Origin: Corylus avellana
Taxonomy: Eukaryota > Streptophyta > Magnoliopsida > Fagales > Betulaceae
Direction: 5' to 3'
DNA length: 64,000 nt
Assembly: GCF_901000735.1 (NCBI RefSeq)
Contig: NC_081541.1
Span: forward strand, 3,217,021-3,281,020
A program made the position numbers and the translations under genes. Positions 11,835 to 23,809 of this stretch are shown piece by piece. The notes under the pieces are model-generated. The model was not told the origin of the DNA. It saw nothing but the letters and a program-made list of their open reading frames with translations, and made no database searches. Numbering within the stretch: position 1 is the stretch's first letter; the number at the start of each line of letters is the position of its first letter.

Positions 11835-14800
11835 GCACATTTGGCACCAGAAAGTGAAACAAAGTTTGATTTTCAAAAGTACATCAAGAGATCACTTGAA
11901 GTGCATTTTAAAGTCGTGGTGGAGATCAGGTTGGTGCTTAAGCACTTAAAGGCATTTGCTTCTTTGATTGATTTTCAATTATCTTAAAATTCTAACCTTA
12001 CCTTTCATGTGCAGTCCAATCATACGGGGCTTTGCAGTGTTATATAGGAAGCTAAACGCTACCTTTTGGTTTATGACCTCACACGCAAAAATCGTGTATC
12101 GGTTGAGTGAAGACTCAATCAGTCGATTTCGTGGTATTAACCAAACGAGTCGATCATTTGAGCTAACTCTCGGGAGCCCCATTCTCATTATTTATGAGCC
12201 CAAATTTATCATAGATTGCCTTGGTGACTACAACTGACTAAGAAATGTTTCCTTCTATGTGCCGACAAGATGGCATTTTTATCTATGGCTTCCATTTGTA
12301 CCATTGTTTGTAAGCTCCAAAAACAGAGACAAACTTGTTTCCTACATTCTTTTTATCTGTTTAATCGATGGGTTGGGCAAAAACTTTCTTCTTTTATCTG
12401 CTTTTTATACAATCTAAGCATTTGGGGTTGTTGGTTTAATGGAAGATCATGTGGTTTGCTGTGACTTTTACCGATAATCCTTGTTGAGGAGAAAATATGC
12501 CCATTTATTTATGTTTATTTTTCATTTTGCAATTGCCCACTCATATAGTGACACGTGTCACCATGAGCTTATAAAATGAGAAAGGTCCCTCCCCCTATCT
12601 CCTTAACTTGGTCTCTCTCGGTCTCCCTCTCTAGAGGAAACTCTTATTTCTCCATAGCCTCTCTTACTCCCTTACATATATATATCTCACTTCACACACA
12701 AATTATTGAGTATTTGGGGCACATTATAGCTATATATTTTTACCCATATATAAGACGTTAACTTAAACGTCAGAGGGTCTTTGGAGCCCCAATCAGAGAC
12801 CCCTAACCGTACTTTTATTTTGCTGAAACACTATAAATGTATAGAAATCTCCTTCTCAGCCTAACAATGAAGAAAAACTGCTGGCAAGCTGTATTGTGGA
12901 CCAAAAATTGCATCAACAATCCTGTTGGTGGGGACAAAGCTACAAGTAGGGCTGTTAAGTGAGCGAAGCGTCTCGCGAGCAAGCTCGGACTCGGCTCGCA
13001 TAAGCTCGGCTCGTGCTCGACTCGAATATTAAATGAAGCACTTCATGAACACAAATCCTAGCTCGAATATTAAACGAAGCAAGCTCGGCTCGACTCGGCT
13101 AAGCTCGTGAACAGCTCGTATAAGCTCGAGTGTGTGTATATATATATATATATAAACTAACTAATACATAATTAATTATAAATCTCATAATTATTAAAAC
13201 CTTAAAATTGCATTTATATTTAAGCGTTAGAGAATGGAAAATTCTACACCCTTCGTGATCAAAGAGAGAGAGAGCAATCATTAAAAAGACCTCGATTCAA
13301 TTAGAGCATATCCAAACGAAAGGAAGAAGAATTAAACAGAAACTATTGAGGGAGATTGCGAAAGGCATAAACTATTGAAGAATCAAATAGACCCAAACAC
13401 TATCACTACTTGTCTGGTGAGTGAGAGTGAGAGAGTGGGAAATGAGAGTTTAGGTGGAAGATCCGTTGTGACTAGTGAGGGGGATTGAGAGAGAAACGTT
13501 AAAAAAAAATTTTTTTGTAGGGGGCGTTGTCCCAATGCAGTTTGAATGCAACATGTTAACTTGTCTCACATTGTTAAGAAAACATCAATCTCCAACTTTG
13601 CTTATCTATAAAAGGATGCATATCCTCTCTCTTTGAAACCAAATGCCTTGCTGTATTGACTCAGGCTCCATACTCGACTAGTCAGGCTAAGCAAATGCTC
13701 ATATGCAAACTAACTTCTTAAGCCGTTTTTAAGAGTACTTGAAGTGAAAAAAAAAATTTAAAACAAAAACATTAAATATAAGAGCCAGCTCGCGAGCTGG
13801 CTCGGCTCGACTTATTATTAGCTCGAGCTCGATTTTTTTGGCTCGCCTTTAAGCTCGACTCGAGCTCGAGCTCGAGTAAAATTTAAACGAGCCAAGCTTG
13901 AACAAGGGAAGCTCGCTCAAGCTCGGCTCGTTTACACCCCTAGCTACAAGTGATAATTACAAAAGTGGGGCTAAGAATTCATGAGAGAGGAGATGTGATT
14001 AAGGGTACACCTGTGGTACAGCCAGGTGATGACCTCTTCTGGTTTGGACGCCCTCGGTTGGTTCTCTTTCTCATTCACTTGGTTCTCTTTCGGTATAATT
14101 TCTCACATTCATCAACAAATTACATAATAGTCTATCTGGGATACCAATTCTAACATCTTCCTTTTGCTTAATTTGTCATGACTTTAATTGCAGAATGCAT
14201 TTCAACTGGCCTTCTTTGCTTGGAGTGTGGTAAGCCTTTCACTTCTACAATGTTATCTGGATGATTAACATTGGCACTTAATTTCTTCAGGGTCATCATA
14301 GAAGTTCTATGCAGTTATGTGACTTTGCCAATTGCCACTTTGTGCTCTAGCGACTCAGGTGAGACATGATTACACATTAACAAAACATGTTATGATAATT
14401 AACAACTTCTTAAGACTAATGATTCTCTGCACTGATTTGACAGATGGGGTCTTCCATGAAACCCACCATCCTCAACGATCGAGTGGCGGATGCGTTAAGA
14501 AGTTAGCATCGAACAGTCAGAAAGAACACAAGGCAAATCTATCATCATTATGAGACAAATTCACCATTTTTAAGTAGGCCGGCCACTCCCACACACGGGA
14601 TGTCCCCTGTTCATCTCCTGCATAACTATCAGCACAGCAACCTCGACAGCTTGCACGCGTCTCTGAGAAAGTCAAATGTTGAGAACAATCATTTGGACGT
14701 GGTAGAGTTGGGATTCCGTTGGAAACAAATTAGTGGGGAAGAAGATTATTTGCATTATTCATCTAAAAAAGAAGATTCTGTGCATTCTGAGCTGCAAGCA

Positions 14801-14865
14801 TCGGGAGCCATCCGTACCCAACACGAAGTCAACATTAGTCTCTCGGAATTCACTTTTTGCACGTA
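11835..14865 (+). pseudogene. MLO-like (pseudogene): MLO-family membrane protein pseudogene, 5'-truncated and transposon-split
   Basis: MLO proteins are seven-transmembrane plant proteins, some of which control powdery mildew susceptibility. Recognisable pieces in order: exon 11835-11939 (HLAPESETKFDFQKYIKRSL); exon from 12015 (SPIIRGFAVLY); about 12271-12311 (FYLWLPFVPLF); 12912-12946 (ILLVGTKLQ); 13951-14092 ([35 protein letters not shown]); an exon near 14195 (NAFQLAFFAWSV); about 14291-14352 (VIIEVLCSYVTLP, ALATQ); 14445-14534 (MGSSMKPTILNDRVADALR); and the tail from 14578 (RPATPTHGMSPVHLLHNY). The N-terminal half is absent. A hAT element sits at 12947-13942. A 7-bp insertion near 14328 shifts frame, and the usual Trp of ALxxWH is a TAG at 14504-14506. 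It is not expected to make a functional protein. Confidence 0.9.
12947..13942. mobile_element. Non-autonomous hAT-type transposon inside the MLO pseudogene, 996 bp
   Basis: The ends are TAGGGCTGTTAAGTGAGC on the left and TAGGGGTGTAAACGAGCC on the right (reverse complement). A perfect 8-bp target duplication, GCTACAAG, lies at 12939-12946 and 13943-13950. Subterminal regions are packed with GAGCTCG/AAGCTCGGCTCG words. No transposase frame is present. Removing the element and one target copy restores the MLO reading GTKLQVIITK across the site, so the insertion point is exact. Confidence 0.92.
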
Positions 14866-16224
14866 GGAGAATGTTGTTAACTCATACCAGTGCACATTTT
14901 TTTTTTTTGTTCATGACATACCTTCTCCTCCCACTTGTAATCTTCTTTTGTTTTTTATTTTGTTTTGTTTTGTTTTTTTTTTTTTTTTTTGAGATAGTAA
15001 ATCTTCTTTTGTTAATGAAGCTTTACATTTCTTTAATAATAATAATAATAAAAAAAAAGTTGACTGATGGCCCACCTAAAAAAAAAAACCAGTAACATGA
15101 TTTTAAGCAGAAACTCTTGCTAACACTAACAATGATTCTAAACCAAGAACATATGAATAATTCTAGCACACAATTTTGCTCTCATTATCCATCTTATACA
15201 TTTTCCTATTTTTACAGTTTTTTTTGTTTTTTTTTGTTTTTTGTTAACATTTTGTGTGTTACTATACAAGAGCACTAAATGCTTTGCAACCACATATTGT
15301 CCTCGAAAAAGTTAGATTTTCAGGCATATGGGTTGAATTAAAAGCCCAAAATTAAATCGTTACTAAATGCCGAGTATTACTTGGGTATTTTTTTAACAGT
15401 TCAAAAGTACTAAATGCATACGTCACGGTAATCGAACCGAGCTCTAGAATTTCAAGACTAATTTATTTATAAGGATCCTTATTCGAGTTGAGTTTAGATT
15501 CGAGCTGAACTAAAAATTGTATGTCTCAACTCGGCTTGCGAGAGACTTAACATAGCTCAAGCTCAAGTCAAGCTATTGGCTCGAATGGTGTTTTCAATGA
15601 ATTCAAACTAGGCTTTTGAATTATTTGATCCAAATCGAGTTTGAGCCTGAGCTTAGTTAAAAAGCCTGCTCAAGCCTTATTTGGGCAACTCGGCTCGTTT
15701 AGGATTTGTTTATGTTTGATTTTTGTTTTTATTTTTTATTTTTTATTGTGATATATATATATATATATATATTTTTTTTTTTTTGAAAAACTCATAAACT
15801 TAATTCTAAATCTCTAAGAAATTTTGGCCAATTAGAAGAAAATGCAATTTAAAAAATAATAAAAAAAAAAAAAAATCTTGAACTACAAATAAGAAAAAAT
15901 AAATAAACTACACATAAATGAAAAAAAAAAAAAAAAAATCATTAATGTATGATTAAATAAAGTCATATCAATCATTATAAAAAATTAATACCTTTTAACA
16001 ACTATAGTCTATACATCGTGGCTGCGTTACTGACACCCAGAAAAAAAATAATTGAGAACCGATCAAAACACAAACACCAGTTCACCATCACCCAATTGTC
16101 CGCAATTATATTTGCTTTCTATTCGGTTTACGATGGACCGTGGAGCTCGTAGATTGTTTGATTGATTGAATCAGGACCGTGCATTCGTACCAATCTGATA
16201 GGGCTATTGATCTTGACCGTACGC
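14866..16224. other. Intergenic region between MLO pseudogene and UBC gene
   Basis: Mostly AT-rich with long poly(T) and poly(A) runs and a (TA)n tract at about 15750-15770. The only internal structure I see is the GAGCTCG-type relic at 15470-15715. The last 100 bp is the presumed UBC promoter and leader. No gene was recognised. Confidence 0.4.
15470..15715. repeat. Decayed relic of the GAGCTCG-rich hAT type
   Basis: Scattered words such as TTCGAGCTGAAC, CTCAAGCTCAAGTCAAGC and AACTCGGCTCGTTTAGG echo the subterminal repeats of the element at 12947-13942. I found no clean termini or target duplication. Confidence 0.4.
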
Positions 16225-19200
16225 ATGGAGGTCCGACCCAATCCGACGGTCGACAACTCGTCGATCCCACAGCAGCATCGCCAGCGTCATGCACCCGCAG
16301 CAGCTCCGCTGGAACAAGCCGCCACTTTGCCAGTCCCCGTCGACACCACCTCCGTCTCTAAGAGGTCAATTCATTTTCCGTCACCGATCACTCTTTTCCT
16401 GAATTTTCTGTTTGGTTCTCGAGCAAAGGAAAAAAAGAAAGAAAGAAAGAAGAAGCTTATATTCCGTATTTGAATTTCTTGTATCCTTTCTCACGTTTTC
16501 TCAGCACACAATCAAAGGATTACGCTTGCTTTGTTCCTTGTTCCTTGTTTTTCTTGATTCTTTATCTTGGAACTCTTGGATTTGATTGCTGAGTGTTAAA
16601 ATCATCACTTTACTTTAAAACTCTCCTCACGGGTCGAACTCTTTGCCACGTGGAATATTTAATTTAAAAATTTAAATGGGGTGAATTGATGGAGTCAAAG
16701 TTTGATCACAAGATCGTTTGGCTCTGATTCTATCTTTTCACATAAGCTTAAGCGGATAGAAAGAGGTAATCTTAATTGCATTTATTGAAATCGCACTCCC
16801 AAACGGGCCCTTAACCATTACTCGAAAACTTGGAGGAGAAAGAAAATAAATTTCAAAATCTTGTAGGTTTTTTACTCTGTGTTGCTTGGTTGAGTTATAT
16901 GCTGGTATTTGAAGCTTCATCAATGCGGCTTTCATGGTTTAATTTAATGTTTATGTATCTCTTTTGCAGGCTTCAAAAGGAATTGATGTCTCTCATGGTA
17001 TGTTTCCCTTCCCTTATCAAACTCCTGTTGGATTCTTGAATTGCATCAATCTTTATTTCATGGTCTGAAGTAGTAAAGAGAAGCAAGAACTTGATTAGGG
17101 AATTGTTTATCTTTTCTAGAATTTTTGGTCACTTTTGCAGAGCCTATTAATTTGTATGCTGAAAAATATTTTCTGAAGTTGAGAGGAATTTGTACTCCAT
17201 GTTACTTGAGATCAGAAGTTGTGTTATTTTTTAGGCATCAAAATTTTCTGTAACTCCTTGAAAACCAGTGTAACAAAACTTTATGAATCATTTAGAGGTG
17301 TCTTGAGGGACTAGATGTTAAGCTTTTAAACTATAAGAATAATTGCACGCGCCCATGTGGGTTTGAGAGTTTCTTAGTTCCTTGTTAGTTCGGGTCATTA
17401 GATAAGAATGCTGTCATCAATTCAACGAAAAAGCGAGTAATTCTGTCTGCCTTCTCTTCCATTTGATACTTTTTTTCTTATCATTTTCTTGGTCCGCATT
17501 CTTTGTTCTCTAATAGCTTTTGTTTCTGCAGATGAGTGGAGGAGATCTTGGAGTATCAGCATTTCCTGCGGCCGAGAGCATTTTTACATGGATTGGCACA
17601 ATTGAGGGTGGCAAAGGGACTATGTATGAGGGCTTATCTTACAAGCTCTCCTTGCGTTTTCCCCTCAACTACCCTTTCAAACCACCCCAAGTCAAGTTTG
17701 AGACAATGTGCTTCCATCCAAACATTGATAAGTTTGGCAACATTTGTCTTGACATACTTCAGGTATCAATTAAGAGAGTAGTTTACTATGAGCAAATTCT
17801 TGGGCGACTAAACTCAAAGAGAATGAAAGTGAAGGCACAAACTTTTCACTCTTCGTCCCTTTTGCATATAATATATAGGGTTTGGACCAATTGTTTGGGG
17901 TTTAATGGATAGTGATATCCTGAGTGAAATTTAAATAAGTTATATTTAGAATATTCTACCATATATGACTTCTTGTAGGTTAACCCCAAGGGTTGGCCCA
18001 TGTGGTGGAGGCCTTGGTCTTGGGGTTTGCTCTTTTCAAGGTCCAAGGTTTAATACCTCATGGGTGCAAATAATTCCTCGGGGCCACACCCCTTGGTGAA
18101 AAGCTAGTGATTTAACTAGTTTCAGGTAGGAAAACTTTCTAGGGTGTGGTGCACGGGACCGGAGTTTATTTTGTAGGGGTCGGTCCGAAGGGCCCTACCT
18201 TGGAGAGGTTCCCCGACATAAAAAAATATATATATATACTTCTTGTAGGTTAGGTGAACACTTGTGCATGGATCACTTGTACTTATTCAAAGAAAAACAT
18301 CTAGGCATAGATTACCCGTATGGTATCACAGTGGGAGGGATTCTAGGTTTCAGCTTGATGCAGGTTAGAAGATGATACGGCATGTCTTATTTGGTGTCTT
18401 TGGAGGGAAAGAAACAATTGGAGCTTTGAGGACAGTGAGAGGACCTTACTTATTTTTTAAGACTTTTTCATTGGGTTGCTGCCTCAGATTTTATTATTTT
18501 GAACTACCATTTTTTTGCTTCTAGCTAGGTGTCTCTCTCGTACATTCCTTGTGTACTTGGGTTGCACCTTTGCGCTTTTTAATGAATTTGTAATTACTTA
18601 TAATAAAAAAAACGTAAGTTTAAACCTTAACAAGATTTTATGATTATGTTGACATGACACAGCATATAATAGCCCTTATCTTTTTCTCCGTATGGGACTC
18701 TTTTTTTCTGCAGGACCACTTATTTCATTCAGTTTCTGTACTTTCAATCTTTATATTTTCATATACAATTGATGTGATATTCTCCATGTGTTGTTTTAGG
18801 ACAAATGGTCTTCAGCTTATGAATGCAGAACCATTCTTTTGTCCATTCAGAGTCTATTGGGAGGTCTGGCTGCCCTAACCTACATGTTGAAGCTTTCTCT
18901 ATTTCTGCATTTTAGTGCCTAACTTTTAAATTCTCACATTCAGAGCCTAACCCAGACAGTCCTCTCAACAGCTATGCTGCAGCATTGTGGAACAATAAGG
19001 AAGGTCAGATACATATACTTCATTTCCTTGCCATTTGATTATTTATACAGTTGTGAGCTTAGATTTCAGATGTTCTTGATGCTTATGAATGTCCCAAATC
19101 CCCCAGCCTCCTGTGTAAAGTTATTTTATACCAAATCAGTATTGAACGCCATGAGATTGTTGTTACTGTACTCAAGCAACCCGACCTGGCTTTGATATCT

Positions 19201-19424
19201 AAACATAGTATTTCCCATATGTTTTTGTACAATGTCACTGACATTCTGTGGTTTATTGAATGCTTCCTCACTTCATGTGCATAGACATCTGATTACCACT
19301 TTCACTGTATTAGTAATATAGGAATTTAAATTGTTTCAACCTCTGAAACTGTGGAATGTTCTTGGCAGATTATCAAAAAATGGTGCACAAACAATATTTT
19401 GCTGGAGAAGCATTTGAAAGCTGA
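16225..19424 (+). CDS. UBC20-like: Ubiquitin-conjugating enzyme E2-C type (UBC19/UBC20-like)
   Basis: E2 enzyme that carries ubiquitin as a thioester. Its animal and plant relatives (UBE2C, UBC19/20) work with the anaphase-promoting complex on mitotic cyclins. Six exons: 16225-16364, 16970-16997, 17532-17762, 18800-18863, 18944-19003, 19369-19424, giving 192 aa. A Pro/Ala/Gln-rich N-terminal extension of about 45 residues, typical of E2-C, precedes the core. The HPN motif is at residues 118-120 and the catalytic Cys at 128 (FHPNIDKFGNICLDILQ), followed by DKWSSAYECRTILLSIQSLL and EPNPDSPLNSYAAALW. Start chosen because MEVRPNPTVD is the last in-frame ATG before the conserved region. Intron 1 carries a TRIM-like relic and intron 3 a SINE and a LINE tail. 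Confidence 0.92.
16600..16785 (-). repeat. TRIM-like retroelement relic in UBC intron 1
   Basis: GAATATTTAATTT, AAATGGGGTGAATTGATGGA and a CTCTGATTCTATC word followed by TAAGCTTAAGCGGATAGAAA match, in the same order, the better preserved copy at 59346-59650. Read on the minus strand, the GATAGAATCAGAG word sits where a primer-binding site complementary to initiator tRNA-Met would be. Confidence 0.5.
17983..18237 (+). mobile_element. tRNA-derived SINE in UBC intron 3
   Basis: The body is about 255 bp and is flanked by a 15-bp direct repeat, ACTTCTTGTAGGTTA, at 17968-17982 and 18238-18252. It starts with GGTTGGCCCATGTGGTGGAG, which resembles a pol III A box, and has GGTCCAAGGTTTAATACC, resembling a degenerate B box, about 55 bp later. 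The 3' end is an A/TA-rich tail. It is in the gene's sense orientation. Confidence 0.85.
18365..18612 (+). mobile_element. 5'-truncated L1-type LINE tail in UBC intron 3
   Basis: The start encodes the C-terminal zinc-binding segment of plant LINE reverse transcriptase (ACLIWCLWRERNNWSFEDSE), followed by a 3' UTR with TGTACTTGGGTTGCACC and the ending AATTACTTATAATAAAAAAA. It is 5'-truncated, as usual for LINEs. A stop interrupts the frame soon after the RT remnant. Confidence 0.8.
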
Positions 19425-20377
19425 TTGGTAGAATTGTTGCATCACTGACGACAAATTTGGGTGTTATTGCCATGCGTTATCTGTCAAGCAGAGGATAAGA
19501 ACAGATTATGGTTAAAGTTCAAAGTATAGTTTTTTTTTTTGCCTCATGGAGATTGGCATGTTTATATTGTAATTTGCATCATTTTGTCAATCCCATGCTT
19601 GAGAAATTCAAGTCGATTGAGACGCTCTCTCTAATTGAAGGAGTCCATTTTTTTTTTTTTTTTGCATTCTGTAGCTGCAACATATGTCCATTTGTTGTAC
19701 ATTCGTTTAGATCAATTGAAAGTTACCTCTTTTCTTGTCATTGAAAACAATATGATGTATTTTGATTGATGCTTTTTGATGCGCCTATCTTTATCAGATA
19801 TGGTTGATTCTCATAGGCCAGCGATTGTCCATTTCATTTAGTGGGATTGCTTTTTTACCCCAACTTTACTCATTGCTATGAAAGAATTAAGTATCCACCA
19901 CATAGTTTGGTTGAAGTTGATGGGAGAAAACGATAAAAGTAGACTAAGATTAAAACAAGCTTTTCAAACATTCTATGTATACGCATACCATGAGAGATCT
20001 CTCTCCAACTCCCCCGATCACTTCCATGGTTCCCTTTATATATATTTACAATAATAAGATTTATAAAAAAAATAAAAATAAAAATAAAAATAAAAAAAAA
20101 AATCATGAGAACTGCTAATATTGCTTCTCCAAAGTATCTGATAGAGCAGGAACTTTACATATGGGCCATGAATATTTCTTCAATAACCATTTCTTGATGC
20201 AGCCCACATGGTAGTCATGGCCACAATTCTTTACTGTCCCAACTTCCTCCTCGTTCTTGTACTCTTCCTGTAAATTGCAAGTGCCAACAATACGTCTAAA
20301 AAAATAGAGATATCTCAAAAGGGGACAACTGGAAATCCATGAGAGAGAGAGATTAAACAAATTTTTACTCCAAACCA

Positions 20378-20722
20378 GAGCATTTACATTGGGCTAGTTA
20401 AATGTTATTTTGATTAGCACTGCAACAGGTTTGGGTGAAGAAACCACTCACATCCGGCTATTTTACTTTCTTATGAAAAAGACAAATTTTGGAAAATATG
20501 ACCATAGGGAAAAGATGAATTTTTAAAAAATATGACCGTTAAGAAAAACAAATTTTTAAAAAATATGATTGTTGGAGAAAGAATAAAGAACTCTTTGAGA
20601 AATAATATTAAAATAAAATAATGAAAGTGGATGGTTTTAGAAAAGTGAATAGCTAAAATAGAAAAATGTGATTTTTTTAAATTAAAATGAAGAAGAAATT
20701 TGCTCAGGCGGATGTAAATGCT
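20378..20722. mobile_element. MITE with AGCATTTACAT ends in the RING pseudogene intron
   Basis: The left end GAGCATTTACATTGGG pairs with the right end, whose reverse complement reads AGCATTTACATCCGCC. The interior holds repeated AAAATATGACC/TTTAAAAAATATGA words common in this class of plant MITE. I could not define a target duplication. Confidence 0.55.
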
Positions 20723-20946
20723 ATAAGTATGTAATTCTCACATTCATTTTAAAATATGTATATGAAAATCACACACTCTATTAAAAATGTAAGTAGGAAT
20801 CACATGCCAAATGAATAGATGTCAGTTTGGGTTGGAGCAAAAGCAAAATTTGTCATATATATATATATATATATATAGTTTTAGGAAAATGGACTGCCCA
20901 AACATAACAACCCAAGTGAGAATGCCCCTAGACCTCTTACAGGATA

Positions 20947-21090
20947 GAGGAATGCTACAATGCATTCTACCCACCATCTACTCACCATCTCTTCACTTGC
21001 ATTTTGATTTTTTCAAAAAAAAAAGAAAAAAAGTAAAGAGAGAAGAGATGGTGGGGAGATGGTGGGAAGAATGCAAAACAGCATTTCCCT
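20947..21090. mobile_element. Fold-back MITE, 144 bp, 9-bp target duplication
   Basis: The left end GAGGAATGCTACAATGCATT and the reverse complement of the right end, GGGAAATGCTGTTTTGCATT, continue to pair through the CCCACCATCT/CACCATCTCTTC region. TACAGGATA is duplicated at 20938-20946 and 21091-21099. A 9-bp duplication points to Mutator-like transposition. Confidence 0.85.
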
Positions 21091-23332
21091 ACAGGATAAG
21101 TGGCCATTTAGATAATGCCAGTGAAGCATAAAATAATTTGCAAACAAATCCCACACACTTAACCCTGTCTGGTTCCTCGAAAGAATGAGAAAAATTGCTT
21201 TTCAAGAAGCAAAGAGATTTATTAAAACTCAATAAGAGCCCTGTATTAGCACTTCAATCACTATAAAATTCTTAAAATGAGAACTATATGAGACTGTGAT
21301 TGAACTATACAAGACTATGTATTCATGTACTTGCATATGCATATCACTGGATGCATGTCTATATTAAATTATCATCAAATTTTAGACCCCAGAGAATTTA
21401 AATTGGAATCTTAAGTCGAGCAAAAAAAAACATATGCTTGAACTGTATGAGAGATTTTTCATGGGTCAACCTAATTATGAGAGATTTGTCCATAAAGATA
21501 TTTGATATTATAATGAGCAGCCATACTTTTAGAGTCGACATGTCTGCTGCATGCTACTCCTATTCAAAGAGACAGCTAGTAAAATGCTTACAAGGCAGAT
21601 AGCACAGCGTTCCTCCTCCAGGATAATTTTTGAAGAAGAATATGTTTTCCCCATTAAACACCTCGAAATCACATTCTCGGACAAGCCAGTACTCACATTC
21701 CCTATCCTTTCTCCTAGAGCAAGTAGTTCCTGCCCAAAGCCAATAATTTATATCAACAGAAACTGGGGCAACCCAAAAGACAGCAAGGGGATCGATGTAG
21801 TAATAACCTCATAACTCATGTTGTCAATGTCAAGCCTCATCTCCCTATAGTGATCAAACAAATTCCTGGAGCCATGAGAAGAGCGATCCACCATCATTAT
21901 AACCTGCATATATGTCAAACATATATCATCAAATGGATGGAACAGAGTCAGATGCTTGGCAAAGACATGTTCAGAGGTGAAAGCCATTGAATGTGCAATT
22001 GGCTCTGTCTCAGAGCACCCTTCAAGAACTTGGTTCCACCAACAAGAAGATCTAAAAACTCAAATAAAGCAATAAAATGGCTAAACTCACTGAACCATGA
22101 TGACTTGCTTCAATGTTATGTGGTATATGACAAAAGGGTAATGACAATAACTCCAACTCACCATTCTAATTTCCTTTTTAGATAATAAATTACTAAAGTT
22201 TTTATGTTAAGATTCATCAACCTCCTTTAACTATAGAATCAGAAAAGCACATGCTTTATAAATGAAAAGAAAAAGTAAATCCATGGAACTATTAGACCAA
22301 CCAAAAGGACAACCAAGATGTCTTCCAAAATACATGTCCCAACATAGATGCTATCAAAAGATTACAAATCTGAAAAAGCAAGCCAAAGAAATCACTCCCC
22401 CATAATGCTTTCCCTCTGCATCATTCTCATCAAATTAAAAAAATAATAATAATAATAAAAAATAAAATAAAAAATTCCTTTTATCCCTTCTGCTGTCACA
22501 TTGACAGGTATCAACATGCATAACTGCATAGAATTCTTAGCACGGTCATAATTACAATACTTTCTTCAAAATATACCAATGAAGATGTCCTAGTTAGATG
22601 GCTTTTGATCTGATCAGTATTGACATTATGGATATGAAAAAAGCCTTTGGCTATATTTATAAAGATACAAGATGATTTTATCATGTCAATTCTAGGACTC
22701 AGAAACCTCCAAAGTGAAAACCATGAAAACTCAAAGCCTGATTAGTTGTGCTGCCAATACCTAGTGGTAGTACCAGATATTGCTCCCTCCATAGCACAAG
22801 TAAAACTTGAAAATGGCAATTACTGACCTCTGGTCCCATTCTCTCATGTCCATCCCCAGCATTAGAAAGTGATTTGAATCTGTCAATTGTTATCCTCGGC
22901 GTTCGATCCCAATCATGTTAAGCCAGCCTCTGGCAGATGAAGGCCTTAAATATCTGGAAGAATAAGTTTTTGAGAGAAACTGCAGACCATTTCTAAGCAA
23001 GCTGCTTCATGTCCCAATTAGGAGAAACTTGGACATGGTCTGTATGAAGATATAGCTCTTCGAGAACAATTACCATGACCTTCACTCGTGGTCCAAGCAT
23101 GGATACCGTAAGGATATTGTGGAGGTGAAACATGATTTCTGATTGGAACAGAATGATGATGGAAATTACCAACATCTACAGTACTTCCTCCCACAAGAAA
23201 CTGATTCATCTCATGGCTCATGTTTTGTGGAACTATAATTGAAAAAAAAAAAAAAAAAAAAACAGCAGCAGAAGAATGAATAAGTAAAAAGAGTGATGAG
23301 TCCATTGACCAATTCATTCTCTATTTTGAGGT

Positions 23333-23514
23333 GAGTAATGCTAGGGACCATCTTTTTATCCTCTTTTTATTCTCTTAAAGCTGATGTGACTTTCAAAATC
23401 ACTATTGGATCAAAATTCAAGTATGATTCATCTAAAATTTAATGGTAATTTTAAAAGCCATATAAGCTTTAAGGGAATAAAAATAGGATAAAAAGATGGT
23501 CCCTAGCATTACTC
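23333..23514. mobile_element. Fold-back MITE, 182 bp, near-perfect arms
   Basis: A 29-bp inverted repeat begins GAGTAATGCTAGGGACC and is identical at both ends. The flanks are TTTTGAGGT and TTTTGAAGT, a 9-bp target duplication with one mismatch. It belongs to the same end-type as 20947-21090, 28107-28264 and 60568-60737. Confidence 0.85.
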
Positions 23515-23559
23515 TTTTGAAGTTGTCGGTGCCTTATAGGATATTTTCTTCAATTAATT

Positions 23560-23809
23560 TGGGTTGTCTTGGGTTATGCCTAGACGACTAGTCAACTTAT
23601 ATGCATGTTGGTGGACTGCCGGTAGCGCTCGGACAGTAGCTTTGGACAGTAGCTTTTGTTTCTCCTTTGGTGGTTAGTTATTATGGCTTTCTTGTTTTAT
23701 TTTCTCCTTCTAGTTAGGTGTTTTCTCATATATACTTCCTATGTACTTGAGGACGCCTTACACCTTTAATGATATTCCGATTACTTATCAACAAAAAAAA
23801 ATTGCCATA
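23560..23809 (+). mobile_element. LINE 3' tail, truncated
   Basis: The region carries GTGGACTGCCGGTAGCGCTC, ATACTTCCTATGTACTTGAG and the ending CGATTACTTATCAACAAAAA, all typical of the 3' portion of plant L1 elements and shared with the copy at 18365-18612. No long coding remnant is left. The target duplication is not clear. Confidence 0.6.

Larger units (their letters stand above)
20115..23232 (-). pseudogene. RING-H2 E3 ligase copy of the RHG1A/MBR type, decayed
   Basis: Exons on the minus strand: 23232 down to about 23000 (SHEMNQFLVGGSTVDVGNFH), an exon ending at 22828 (HDWDRTPRITIDRFKSLSNA), 21808-21903 (MVDRSSHGSRNLFDHYREMR), 21592-21729 (ELLALGERIGNVSTGLSENV then ERCAICL) and 20115-20267 (EEYKNEEEVGTVKNCGHDYH to the stop). 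These match the C-terminal half of plant RHG1A/MBR RING-H2 ligases. The long N-terminal part was not found upstream. An in-frame TAA lies just before HDWDR at 22918-22920. In the RING, the Cys of the usual CPIC is Trp (SWPIC), which loses a zinc ligand. The last three exon junctions are still well formed, so decay is probably fairly recent. Transcription is possible, but ligase activity is unlikely. Confidence 0.8.

Noticed and set aside
14733..15095. 120-residue open frame after the MLO fragment
   Set aside because: It starts inside the MLO tail in a different frame and continues into poly(T) sequence that yields phenylalanine runs.
20041..20101. Tandem AAAATA units as a CRISPR-like or minisatellite array
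   Set aside because: It is a simple A-rich microsatellite without spacers, and CRISPR arrays are not expected in plant nuclear DNA.
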